A DNA stretch of 25,020 nt from an uncultured Christensenella sp. (lineage in GTDB: Bacteria > Bacillota > Clostridia > Christensenellales > UBA3700), in contig CAJTNW010000008.1 of the NCBI GenBank assembly GCA_910577795.1, forward strand, positions 26,085 through 51,104, in the 5' to 3' direction. Position 1 is the stretch's first letter; each line of letters opens with the position of its first letter. The notes below the pieces were generated by a model. It saw only the letters and a list, made by a program, of their open reading frames with translations. It did no database searches and was not told the DNA's origin. Shown piece by piece: positions 14,584-22,309 of this stretch. A program made the position numbers and the translations under genes.

Positions 14584-14592
14584 GGCTATAAT
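14564..14592 (+). promoter_or_regulatory. Candidate clpP-proximal promoter
   Basis: -35 TTAATA (weak), 17-nt spacer, perfect -10 TATAAT (14587-14592). The predicted start near 14599 gives a leader of about 36 nt with TGGAGG. Confidence 0.55.
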
Positions 14593-14634
14593 TAATTAGT
14601 CACTTGCTAAATAAATGTTTTATGGAGGTTATTT

Positions 14635-15219
14635 ATGAATTTAGTACCTATGGTTATGGAGCAAACTGATAGAGGTGAGAGGTCTTATGATATTTATTCA
14701 AGACTACTTGAGGACAGAATTATTTTTATTACTGGAGAAATAACTGATGCTACAGCAGATATTGTTGTTGCACAACTAATTTATCTTGAAGGCAAAGACC
14801 CTAAAAAAGATATAAACATTTATATTAATAGCCCGGGTGGTAGTGTTTCTGCTGGCATGGCTATTTTTGATACTATGAATTATATTAAATGTGATATTTG
14901 TACTATTTGTATTGGACTTGCCGCATCAATGGGCGCATTTTTGTTGAGTTCTGGTACTAAAGGCAAGAGATTTTCTCTTCCTAATTCAGAGATTATGATA
15001 CATCAACCTCTTGGAGGCGCACAAGGTCAAGCAACAGATATTGCAATTCATGCTGAACAGATTTTAAAGATAAAAGAAAAATTAAACAAAATTTTAGCAA
15101 AAAACACAGGAAAAGACTATCAAACTATAGTAAAAGATACAGACAGAGACAATTTTATGAGTGCGGAACAAGCCTTAGAATATGGTCTTATTGACAAAAT
15201 TTACGAAAAGAGGGCTTGA
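14635..15219 (+). CDS. clpP: ATP-dependent Clp protease proteolytic subunit ClpP
   Basis: 194 residues, the normal length. The catalytic triad is visible: Ser98 in GLAASMG, His123 in MIHQPLGG and Asp172 in DRDNF. It forms the double-heptamer peptidase chamber that takes unfolded substrate from ClpX. TGGAGG lies just before the start. clpX follows 10 nt after the stop, so the pair is co-transcribed. The long upstream gap holds several candidate promoters and a dyad, which suggests stress or stage-dependent control. Confidence 0.98.
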   Translation: MNLVPMVMEQTDRGERSYDIYSRLLEDRIIFITGEITDATADIVVAQLIYLEGKDPKKDINIYINSPGGSVSAGMAIFDTMNYIKCDICTICIGLAASMGAFLLSSGTKGKRFSLPNSEIMIHQPLGGAQGQATDIAIHAEQILKIKEKLNKILAKNTGKDYQTIVKDTDRDNFMSAEQALEYGLIDKIYEKRA

Positions 15220-15229
15220 TAGGAGGGGT

Positions 15230-16459
15230 ATGAAAGAAGATTTTGAAAACAGATGTTCGTTTTGTGGTCGAGCCGAAAGTGAAACCATAGAATTAATATC
15301 AAATCCAAATGGATTATTTATATGTAATTATTGTGTTGATACTTGCAATGAGATTTTAGAAGAGAGAATGGTGAGTAGCCCTAAAGACGATACAAAATTT
15401 AATTTGCTTACTCCACAAGAAATAAAAAAGAAATTGGACGAATATATAGTAGGTCAAGATACTGCAAAAAAAGTTTTATCCGTTGCTGTTTATAATCATT
15501 ATAAAAGAATTGCAAACAATATGGCAGATGATATTTGTCTTGAAAAAAGCAATGTATTAGTTTTAGGTCCAACTGGTAGTGGTAAAACTTTACTTGCAAA
15601 AACTTTGGCAAAAATACTAAATGTACCGTTTGCTGTAGCAGATGCAACTGCTTTGACAGAAGCAGGTTATGTTGGTGAAGATGTGGAAAATATTTTATTA
15701 AAACTTATTCAAGCAGCAGACTTTGATGTTAAAAGAGCAGAACTTGGTATTATATATATAGATGAAATTGACAAAATTGCAAGAAAAGGCGAAAATGTTT
15801 CTATAACGCGTGACGTATCTGGTGAAGGTGTTCAACAAGCACTTTTAAAAATTATTGAGTCAACTGTTGCAAATGTTCCTCCACAAGGTGGAAGAAAACA
15901 CCCACAGCAAGAAACAATACCTATTGATACAACAAACATTCTGTTTATTTGTGGTGGTGCTTTTGTTGGCCTTGATAAGATTATTGATAAAAGAAAGGAT
16001 ACTTCTTCTTTAGGTTTTGGTAGTGAAATGAAAAAGTCAGATGCAGATTATAGCAAACTTATAGAAGATTTAAAACCAGACGATTTAGTTAAATTCGGTT
16101 TAATTCCTGAGTTTGTTGGAAGAGTACCAGTTGTGGTAGGACTAAATGGTTTAGACGAAGAGGCACTAAGCAAAATATTAGTAGAGCCTAAAAACGCAGT
16201 ATTAAAGCAATACAAAAAAATGTTTGATATTGACAATGTGGAATTAGAGTTTACTGACGATGCAATTAAAGCAATAGCAAAACTTGCAATTAATTTAAAA
16301 ACAGGCGCAAGAGGATTAAAGTCCATTGTGGAAATGAATTTGCTAGATTTAATGTATTCTGTTCCATCTGACAAAACTATTAAAAAGATAATTATTAATA
16401 GCGACTGCATAGAAAAAAAAGCAAACCCTATAATAATTAAAAATGAAAATATAGCATAA
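15230..16459 (+). CDS. clpX: ClpXP unfoldase ATPase subunit ClpX
   Basis: 409 residues. The N-terminal zinc-binding domain has Cys9, Cys12, Cys32 and Cys35. Walker A GPTGSGKT is at 113-120, the pore loop GYVGED at 146-151, Walker B IIYIDEID at 174-181, and the ClpP-docking LGF tripeptide at 261-263 (the IGF loop of other ClpX). The start at 15230 is set by AGGAGGGG immediately upstream; a longer frame beginning inside clpP at 15182 would add 16 residues not found in ClpX. A good terminator follows. Confidence 0.98.
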   Translation: MKEDFENRCSFCGRAESETIELISNPNGLFICNYCVDTCNEILEERMVSSPKDDTKFNLLTPQEIKKKLDEYIVGQDTAKKVLSVAVYNHYKRIANNMADDICLEKSNVLVLGPTGSGKTLLAKTLAKILNVPFAVADATALTEAGYVGEDVENILLKLIQAADFDVKRAELGIIYIDEIDKIARKGENVSITRDVSGEGVQQALLKIIESTVANVPPQGGRKHPQQETIPIDTTNILFICGGAFVGLDKIIDKRKDTSSLGFGSEMKKSDADYSKLIEDLKPDDLVKFGLIPEFVGRVPVVVGLNGLDEEALSKILVEPKNAVLKQYKKMFDIDNVELEFTDDAIKAIAKLAINLKTGARGLKSIVEMNLLDLMYSVPSDKTIKKIIINSDCIEKKANPIIIKNENIA

Positions 16460-16468
16460 TATAATTTT

Positions 16469-16507
16469 AAATTGCACTTTTAATAGGAGTGCAATTTTTA
16501 TTTTTTT
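16469..16507 (+). terminator. Terminator after clpX
   Basis: AAATTGCACT (16469-16478), 9-nt loop, AGTGCAATTT (16488-16497), then a T-rich run. Confidence 0.9.
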
Positions 16508-16612
16508 ATTTACATTTAATATTGATAAAATAGTATCGATTTTTGATGGTTTTTTGTAATTATTATACTTTGAATAAAATTAATTTTATTATTTTATGGA
16601 TAAATGCTTTTA

Positions 16613-16641
16613 TTTATTAGTTTTTTATGTTATATTATAAT
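16613..16641 (+). promoter_or_regulatory. Candidate promoter of the flavoprotein-cmk-plsC operon
   Basis: Perfect -10 TATAAT (16636-16641) with a poor -35 TTTATT (16613-16618) at 17 nt. The predicted start is about 15 nt before the ATG, just ahead of AGAGG. Confidence 0.45.
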
Positions 16642-16662
16642 TAATAGTTTTTAGAGGTTATT

Positions 16663-17880
16663 ATGAAAGTTATCGTAATAGGTGGCGGACCTGCAGGCAT
16701 GATGGCTGCAATTACTGCAAGCGAAAAAGGCGACGAGGTTATATTATTTGAAAAAAATGAAAAATTAGGTAAAAAATTATACATTACTGGTAAAGGTAGA
16801 TGCAATATAACCAATGATTGCGATAATAAAACTTTTATTGCAAATATTATAAATAACCCTAAATTTATGCTTGGTGCTATAAACAAGTTTGATACAAGTG
16901 CTACACAAAAGTTTTGTTTGGATAATGGTTTAAAAATAAAGGTCGAGCGAGGAAAAAGAGTTTTTCCTGAATCTGATAAATCCTCAGATTTTATCAAAGT
17001 TTTTCAAAAAGTTTTAGATAAGTCTAATGTAGATGTAAGATTTAGCACAGAAGTTAGTAAATTGCAAATAGTAGATAACAAAGTTAGCGGAGTTTTTATA
17101 GGTAACGAACTTATAAAATGCGATAAAGTAATTGTTGCTACTGGCGGAATATCTTATCCGGGTACAGGCTCAACAGGCGATGGATATAAATTTGCAAAAG
17201 ATGCTGGGCACAATATTACTCCATTGCTTCCTGCCTTGGTAGGTATTAATTTAGTGCAAAATGTAGCAGAATTAGCAGGTGTTACACTAAAAAATGTTGG
17301 TTGCAAAGTGCTAAGAGATGGAAAAGTACTTTTTGAAGAAGTTGGAGAAATGCTTTTTACACATACTGGAGTTTCAGGACCTATTGTACTTACATTGTCA
17401 AGCAAAATAAACAAATTGCAAGGTAAACTTAAGTTAAGTATTGATTTAAAACCTGCTTTAGATGATAGTACATTAGATAATAGGTTATTGCGTGACTTTG
17501 AGGGTAATAGTAATAAGGAATTTAAAAACGCAATAGGCGATTTAACAGTAAAAGCCTTATTGCCAATGATTATAAAAGAAAGTAAGATTAAACTTGACAA
17601 AAAAGTTAATCAAATTACAAAAGAAGAAAGAAATAATCTTGTTAAGACTATTAAAAATCTTACCTTTGATATTAAAGATTTATGTGGGATATCAAGTGCT
17701 ATTGTCACTTGTGGTGGGGTTGATGTTAAGCAAATTAATCCTAAAAATATGCAGTCTAAACTAATAAAAGGCTTGTTTTTTGCTGGTGAGGTTTTGGATG
17801 TTGATGGCTTAACTGGTGGATTTAATATACAAATTGCTATGTCAACAGGTTTTGTTGCAGGAAAAAGCGATATAGAATAA
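16663..17880 (+). CDS. HI0933/BaiN-family FAD-dependent oxidoreductase
   Basis: A 405-residue flavoprotein. The dinucleotide-binding GGGPAG is at residues 7-12, the family signature GKGRCNITN at about 43-51, IVATGGISYPGTGSTGDG in the middle, and a C-terminal FAGEVLDVDGLTGGFN that closes the FAD site. The family (COG2081) includes BaiN of C. scindens, linked to bile-acid dehydroxylation, and otherwise uncharacterised housekeeping members. The position before cmk, plsC and ispH-S1 is a conserved clostridial arrangement and points to the housekeeping type. The substrate cannot be stated. Confidence 0.9.
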   Translation: MKVIVIGGGPAGMMAAITASEKGDEVILFEKNEKLGKKLYITGKGRCNITNDCDNKTFIANIINNPKFMLGAINKFDTSATQKFCLDNGLKIKVERGKRVFPESDKSSDFIKVFQKVLDKSNVDVRFSTEVSKLQIVDNKVSGVFIGNELIKCDKVIVATGGISYPGTGSTGDGYKFAKDAGHNITPLLPALVGINLVQNVAELAGVTLKNVGCKVLRDGKVLFEEVGEMLFTHTGVSGPIVLTLSSKINKLQGKLKLSIDLKPALDDSTLDNRLLRDFEGNSNKEFKNAIGDLTVKALLPMIIKESKIKLDKKVNQITKEERNNLVKTIKNLTFDIKDLCGISSAIVTCGGVDVKQINPKNMQSKLIKGLFFAGEVLDVDGLTGGFNIQIAMSTGFVAGKSDIE

Positions 17881-17909
17881 AAATAGAAATACAAAATAAG
17901 AGGTGGAAT

Positions 17910-18566
17910 ATGTTAAATATTGCTATTGATGGACCTTCAGGTGCTGGTAAAAGTACAATTGCAAAAGAAATTGCAAAAAGACTAAATATAATTTATCTTG
18001 ATACTGGCGCTATGTATAGAGCAATTGGTTTAAAAGCAGTAAGGCTTAATATAGATACAAATGATAGCGAGGGTGTTACTGCAATTTTAGATGACACTAA
18101 TATTGAAATTAAGTATCAAGATGGAGTACAAATAATTTATCTTGATGGCGAAGATGTTAGTACTGCTATACGAGAGCATCATATCTCAAAAGCAGCATCA
18201 AATGTTAGTAAAATTCCTGCAGTAAGATTAAAACTTGTTAAAATGCAAAGGGAAATTGCAGCAAAAAACAATGTGGTATTGGACGGAAGAGATATTACAA
18301 GTTATGTTCTTAAAGATGCCAATAATAAATTTTATTTAACTGCAACTCCTGAGGAGAGAGCAAAAAGACGTTATAAAGAGTTGTTAGAAAAAGGTCAAAA
18401 TGTACAATATGATACTATTCTTGCAGATATAAATGACCGTGATTATAATGATACACACAGAGATTTTGCACCTTTAACTTTGACAGAAGATAGTATATAT
18501 ATTGATTCTACAAATTTAACTATTAATGAAGCAATAGATAAAATTTTGTCATATATTAAACACTAA
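17910..18566 (+). CDS. cmk: Cytidylate kinase
   Basis: 218 residues. P-loop GPSGAGKST at 8-16, LDTGAMYRA at 30-38, VVLDGRDI in the middle and the RRYKEL lid segment. It phosphorylates CMP and dCMP with ATP, feeding nucleotide and phospholipid (CDP-lipid) synthesis. AGAGGTGG precedes the ATG, and the gene starts 29 nt after the flavoprotein stop in the same operon. Normal length. Confidence 0.96.
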   Translation: MLNIAIDGPSGAGKSTIAKEIAKRLNIIYLDTGAMYRAIGLKAVRLNIDTNDSEGVTAILDDTNIEIKYQDGVQIIYLDGEDVSTAIREHHISKAASNVSKIPAVRLKLVKMQREIAAKNNVVLDGRDITSYVLKDANNKFYLTATPEERAKRRYKELLEKGQNVQYDTILADINDRDYNDTHRDFAPLTLTEDSIYIDSTNLTINEAIDKILSYIKH

Positions 18567-18597
18567 AAACTCTTATTAGATTTTAAAAGGAATTTTT

Positions 18598-19326
18598 ATG
18601 GAAAACAACAAATTTTACAAGATTATAAGAAAACTTGTTAGACCGATAACTAATTTTTTATGGCCAGTAAAAATCATAAATGCAAACAAGTTTGTAGAGG
18701 GTAAAGGTATTTATGTTTGTAATCATTTTTCTATGCTAGACCCTGTGCCTTTTGTTACTGAACTTTTTGAAAATAATTTTAATGCACTTATGAAAGAAGA
18801 GTCTATGAATTTGCCAATTATTGGCAAAATCTTGCCAAAAATCGGTACTATTCCTATAAAAAGGGAAGAAACAGACTTGCGTGCTATAAAAAAATGTATG
18901 GCAATTTTAAAAAACAATGAACCATTAATAATTTTTCCGGAAGGCACAAGAAATAAAACTGGAAATAATGAGTTGTTGGAGTTTAAAGATGGTGTAGCAA
19001 TGTTTGCTTTAAAGACAAAATCTCCTATAATTCCTATGGTTTATTTAAAACCAATAAAAACTTTTAGAAAAACATATTTGCTAATTGGTAATCCAATTTA
19101 TTTAGATGAATATTTTGATACTAATATTAAAGATGTTAGGGGCATAGTTACTGATAGTTTAAAACTTACTATGCAAAATATGATTATAGAATTAGAGGAT
19201 ATGGTGCAAGATAAAAAGTCACTAAAAAAATTACTTAAAACGCAAAAAATTGAATTAAAACAAATACGCAAGCAAAATAAATTGGAATATAAAAGACAGT
19301 TGAAGTTAGAAGAACCAAAAGAATGA
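18598..19326 (+). CDS. plsC: 1-acyl-sn-glycerol-3-phosphate acyltransferase (PlsC family)
   Basis: 242 residues. Acyltransferase motif I NHFSMLD has His43 and Asp48; motif III FPEGTR is at 113-118; the GTIPIKRE segment between them is typical. It would acylate lysophosphatidic acid to phosphatidic acid at the inner face of the membrane. The last 40 or so residues form a Lys/Glu-rich, probably helical tail (KKLLKTQKIELKQIRKQNKL) beyond the catalytic fold. AAGGAA precedes the ATG. It lies 31 nt after cmk and is last before a terminator. Confidence 0.92.
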   Translation: MENNKFYKIIRKLVRPITNFLWPVKIINANKFVEGKGIYVCNHFSMLDPVPFVTELFENNFNALMKEESMNLPIIGKILPKIGTIPIKREETDLRAIKKCMAILKNNEPLIIFPEGTRNKTGNNELLEFKDGVAMFALKTKSPIIPMVYLKPIKTFRKTYLLIGNPIYLDEYFDTNIKDVRGIVTDSLKLTMQNMIIELEDMVQDKKSLKKLLKTQKIELKQIRKQNKLEYKRQLKLEEPKE

Positions 19327-19393
19327 TAGTATTTAAAATTTGCATTTTTTGAAAGTAATAATTATTATAAATCAATAAGGAAACAGATAAACT

Positions 19394-19429
19394 AAAGCCT
19401 TGGAATTATAATAAAACCAAGGCTTTTTT
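19394..19429 (+). terminator. Terminator between plsC and ispH-S1
   Basis: AAAGCCTTGG (19394-19403), 13-nt loop, CCAAGGCTTT (19417-19426) with a T-run. It implies separate or attenuated transcription of ispH-S1; no convincing promoter is seen in the 45 nt after it, so partial read-through is possible. Confidence 0.88.
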
Positions 19430-19473
19430 ATATGCAAATAGTAATTAAATAAATTGATATTAAATGAGGATAT

Positions 19474-21666
19474 ATGGAAATTATAGTTGCAAAAACAGCA
19501 GGTTTTTGTTTTGGTGTTCAAAACGCAGTTGACAAAACTTTATCAGCAGATGGCAAAGTAGTAACATTTGGAGAAATTATTCACAATGATTTAGTTGTTG
19601 ATAAACTAAAAGAAAAAGGAATTTATCCAATACAGTCATTGGAAGAATATGTTGATGGAAGAATCATTATACGTTCTCATGGAGTTGGCGAAAAAATATA
19701 TAAGCAATTAAAGGATAAAAATATTGAATATATAGATGCAACTTGTCCTTTTGTGGAAAAAATTCATAAGTTAGTACATACTGCTTATAAACAGGGCAAG
19801 CAAGTTATAATTACTGGTGAGGCAAAGCATGCAGAAGTGGTTGGTATCAATGGTTGGTGTGGCGATACTGCTATAATTATTAGCAACGAAAGTGATGCTG
19901 AAAACCTTGATTTTATAAATAAAGAGTGCATTTTAGTGTCACAAACAACTTTTTCTGCAGATAAATTTAAAAATATTGAAAAAATAATAAAAAACAAGTG
20001 TAAAATAGTTGAAATTTTTGATACTATTTGTTATACTACAAGGGATAGACAACGAGAAGTGGTAGAAATAGCAAAAAAAGTAGATGTTATGCTTGTAATT
20101 GGCGGAGTCAATAGTAGCAATACTTTAAAACTCTATGAACTAGCAAAACAGCATTGCACAAATTGTTATCTGATTTCATCAATTGCTGATTTATCAAAAG
20201 TAGTAAAAAATAGCACCCGGATAGGAGTAACAGCGGGGGCGTCAACTCCTAAAGAGTTGATTATGGAGGTAATTAATATAATGAGTGATACTCAAGTAAA
20301 AAGCAAAGATATGCTTAATGAGGAAGTTGCAGTTGATGCAAAAAATGAAGCAAGCAATGAGTTTATTAGTGCTATGGAAGCAGAAAGCACTGAAGTAAAA
20401 CCTAGAGAAGGTTCAAGAGCAAAAGTAGTTGTCGTAAGTGCAAGCGAAAAAGGTATTGTCGTAGATTTTGGTGGCAAAACTGATGCTTTTATTGATAGAG
20501 CAGAAGTTGAACTTGACGAGAATAGTTATGAACCATCTAGTTACATAAAAGGTCAAGAGTTTTATGCTGTTTTCGTTCCTAAAAAAGGCAAAGACGACAT
20601 GATTGCTATGAGCAGAAAAGCAATACTTCAAAAAGAATTAGACGATAAAAAATATCAAGAAATTATCAACGGCAATGAATTCATTATTAAAATAGATAAA
20701 GCAGTAAAAGGTGGCTTAATTGCAAAATTAGGTAGTTATACAATTTTTGTGCCACAGTCTGAAATTCGTATAGGTTTTGAAAAGAAACCAGAAAATTATG
20801 TTGGTAAAGAACTACGTGTTCGCAAAATTGAAGCAAAGAAAGGTGAGAATACTTCTAAAAAGAAAATTATTGCTTCTCACAAAATAATTGCTGAAGAAGA
20901 AAGACAAGCAAAAGAAGATGCTTTTTGGAATCAAATGATACCAAACACTATTGTTAAAGGTGTAGTTAAAAGGTTTGCAAAATTTGGTGCTTTTGTAAGT
21001 GTTCATAAAAATGACTGCTTAGCACATATTAGTGATTTAAGTTGGACTAAAGTTCAAGACCCAGCAGAAGTATTAGAGTTAAATAAAACTTATGAGTTTT
21101 TGATTTTAGATGCTAATCGCGAAACTGGTAAAGTTAGCCTAGGTTACAAACAACTTCAAAAGAAACCTTATGAAGAAGCACAAGAAAAGTATCCAGTAGG
21201 TAGTGTTGTAAAAGGTTCTGTTGAAAGAATTTTTGCTTATGGTGCATTTGTATCTATTGACAAAGGTATTGATGGTTTAATCCCTGTTTCTGAAATTAGT
21301 TATAATTTTGTAAAAGATGCTAATGAGGCATTTAAAGAAGGTCAAGAAATTGAAGCAAAGGTTATTAAATTTGAAGGTAACAAAATTACATTATCTGTAA
21401 AAGCATTGCTAGACCCTCCAGCACCTGCACAAAAGGAAGTTGAAATTACAACTGAGGATATTAAGGAAAATAACGAAAAGAGAGCAAAAGCAAATGCTAA
21501 GAAGTTTGAGAATGCAGCAACTTCTGCACCTAAAAAGCCAAAGGCTAAAAAAGCAGCAGCCGCTCCTGTACAAGACGAAACTAAATCTTGGACATCTGAA
21601 TCAACTGGTGCAACAATGGCTGATTTATTTAAAGGTTTAAATTTGAACTTTGATAATAAAGATTAA
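19474..21666 (+). CDS. ispH: IspH (HMBPP reductase) fused to ribosomal protein S1-like repeats
   Basis: 730 residues, a known clostridial fusion. Residues 1 to about 272 are IspH, the 4Fe-4S enzyme that makes IPP and DMAPP in the last step of the MEP pathway. Cluster ligands Cys12 (GFCFGV), Cys91 (DATCPFV) and Cys186 (DTICYTTRDRQ) are present, as are His37, His69 and His119-Ala-Glu121. A linker (273-310) leads to four S1 RNA-binding repeats at about 312-383, 400-468, 490-560 and 576-645; the last two are the most canonical (AKFGAFVSV, AYGAFVSIDKGIDGLIP). The C-terminal 80 residues are Lys/Ala/Pro-rich and probably disordered. GAGGA precedes the start. It likely serves both isoprenoid synthesis and mRNA binding at the 30S subunit. 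Confidence 0.96.
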   Translation: MEIIVAKTAGFCFGVQNAVDKTLSADGKVVTFGEIIHNDLVVDKLKEKGIYPIQSLEEYVDGRIIIRSHGVGEKIYKQLKDKNIEYIDATCPFVEKIHKLVHTAYKQGKQVIITGEAKHAEVVGINGWCGDTAIIISNESDAENLDFINKECILVSQTTFSADKFKNIEKIIKNKCKIVEIFDTICYTTRDRQREVVEIAKKVDVMLVIGGVNSSNTLKLYELAKQHCTNCYLISSIADLSKVVKNSTRIGVTAGASTPKELIMEVINIMSDTQVKSKDMLNEEVAVDAKNEASNEFISAMEAESTEVKPREGSRAKVVVVSASEKGIVVDFGGKTDAFIDRAEVELDENSYEPSSYIKGQEFYAVFVPKKGKDDMIAMSRKAILQKELDDKKYQEIINGNEFIIKIDKAVKGGLIAKLGSYTIFVPQSEIRIGFEKKPENYVGKELRVRKIEAKKGENTSKKKIIASHKIIAEEERQAKEDAFWNQMIPNTIVKGVVKRFAKFGAFVSVHKNDCLAHISDLSWTKVQDPAEVLELNKTYEFLILDANRETGKVSLGYKQLQKKPYEEAQEKYPVGSVVKGSVERIFAYGAFVSIDKGIDGLIPVSEISYNFVKDANEAFKEGQEIEAKVIKFEGNKITLSVKALLDPPAPAQKEVEITTEDIKENNEKRAKANAKKFENAATSAPKKPKAKKAAAAPVQDETKSWTSESTGATMADLFKGLNLNFDNKD

Positions 21667-21681
21667 TTAAAAATAAAAATT

Positions 21682-21713
21682 AAAAATCCCTGCTAAACAT
21701 GGCAGGGATTTTT
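21682..21713 (+). terminator. Terminator after ispH-S1
   Basis: AAAAATCCCTGC (21682-21693), 8-nt loop, GCAGGGATTTTT (21702-21713). Confidence 0.93.
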
Positions 21714-21957
21714 GTTTGAGGATTACTTTATTTGTATTAATTTTACTATATAAATTTTGTTATATAGCAATTATAAAAATAAATTAAAATAAACATTATA
21801 GCAATATAAAATATAAATTTATAAAAAATTATTGCAAATATGCTTTGGTTTATAAAATAATCAAGATTATTGTATATTTATATATCTGGTAACTTGTTTA
21901 TTTTGTAAAAAAGTGTTTTAATATCTCAGTAAATATATGGCTAATATGTAAAAATGG
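21714..21957. other. AT-rich stretch without a recognisable gene
   Basis: I see no ORF with a ribosome binding site on either strand. The only structure is a weak 8-bp hairpin CTATATAA/TTATATAG at 21746-21767. Confidence 0.6.
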
Positions 21958-21958
21958 C

Positions 21959-21982
21959 GAAAAAAATACTACCTTTCGGTAG
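21959..21982 (-). terminator. Terminator of the 27-codon unit
   Basis: On the minus strand CTACC-GAAA-GGTAG (21969-21982), a GNRA-capped stem, is followed by TATTTTTTT. It lies 20 nt after the stop of the small ORF. Confidence 0.8.
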
Positions 21983-22002
21983 GTCTCATAAATTCCCCTG
22001 AA

Positions 22003-22086
22003 TTAGTTAAAAAAGTTAAAGTTGTTTTTAAACTTCATTTGCATTTTAACTGATTCAACATACGCTTGGTATATTTTCTTTAGCAT
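22003..22086 (-). CDS. Small ORF, 27-residue basic peptide
   Basis: The minus strand has ATG at 22086 and TAA at 22003-22005. A perfect AGGAGG (22096-22101) lies 9 nt before the ATG. The product begins MLKKIYQAYVESVKMQMK and ends FNFFN: five Lys, one Glu, no Cys, no clear signal peptide or membrane span. It sits alone in a unit with a consensus promoter and an intrinsic terminator (about 190 nt). That arrangement makes translation likely, although the transcript could act as an RNA. I do not recognise a family; candidates such as a leader peptide or a small secreted or membrane-active peptide cannot be separated from sequence. Confidence 0.6.
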   Translation of the reverse strand: MLKKIYQAYVESVKMQMKFKNNFNFFN

Positions 22087-22157
22087 ATACAAACACCTCC
22101 TATTCAATTGTCTTTGATAAAATTGATACCCTTATCTTTATCTTTCTTATCAGCCAT

Positions 22158-22186
22158 AATATACTACTAATTTAATAGTATGTCAA
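22158..22186 (-). promoter_or_regulatory. Promoter of the 27-codon unit
   Basis: On the minus strand a perfect -35 TTGACA (22181-22186), 17-nt spacer and -10 TATATT (22158-22163). The predicted start is near 22151. A partial dyad (ACTA...TAGT) lies in the spacer. Confidence 0.8.
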
Positions 22187-22242
22187 GCATTTTGTGATAT
22201 ATTTTTAATAAAATTTATATTTTTTTCATCTTTTGTTTTTTA

Positions 22243-22271
22243 TTGAATTTTTTTTAAAGATATGATACAAT
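22243..22271 (+). promoter_or_regulatory. Promoter of the radical SAM-MBL operon
   Basis: -35 TTGAAT (22243-22248), 17-nt spacer, -10 TACAAT (22266-22271) with an extended TG one base before it. Confidence 0.65.
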
Positions 22272-22309
22272 TAATGTATAAAATTGCTTGAATATATAGG
22301 AGATATAAA

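Noticed and set aside
15182..15229. ClpX start inside clpP
   Set aside because: It adds 16 residues foreign to ClpX; AGGAGGGG sits directly before the ATG at 15230.
22104..22157. 17-codon ORF upstream of the 27-codon ORF
   Set aside because: Its ATG precedes the expected transcription start and it has no ribosome binding site; kept only as an alternative in the finding on that unit.
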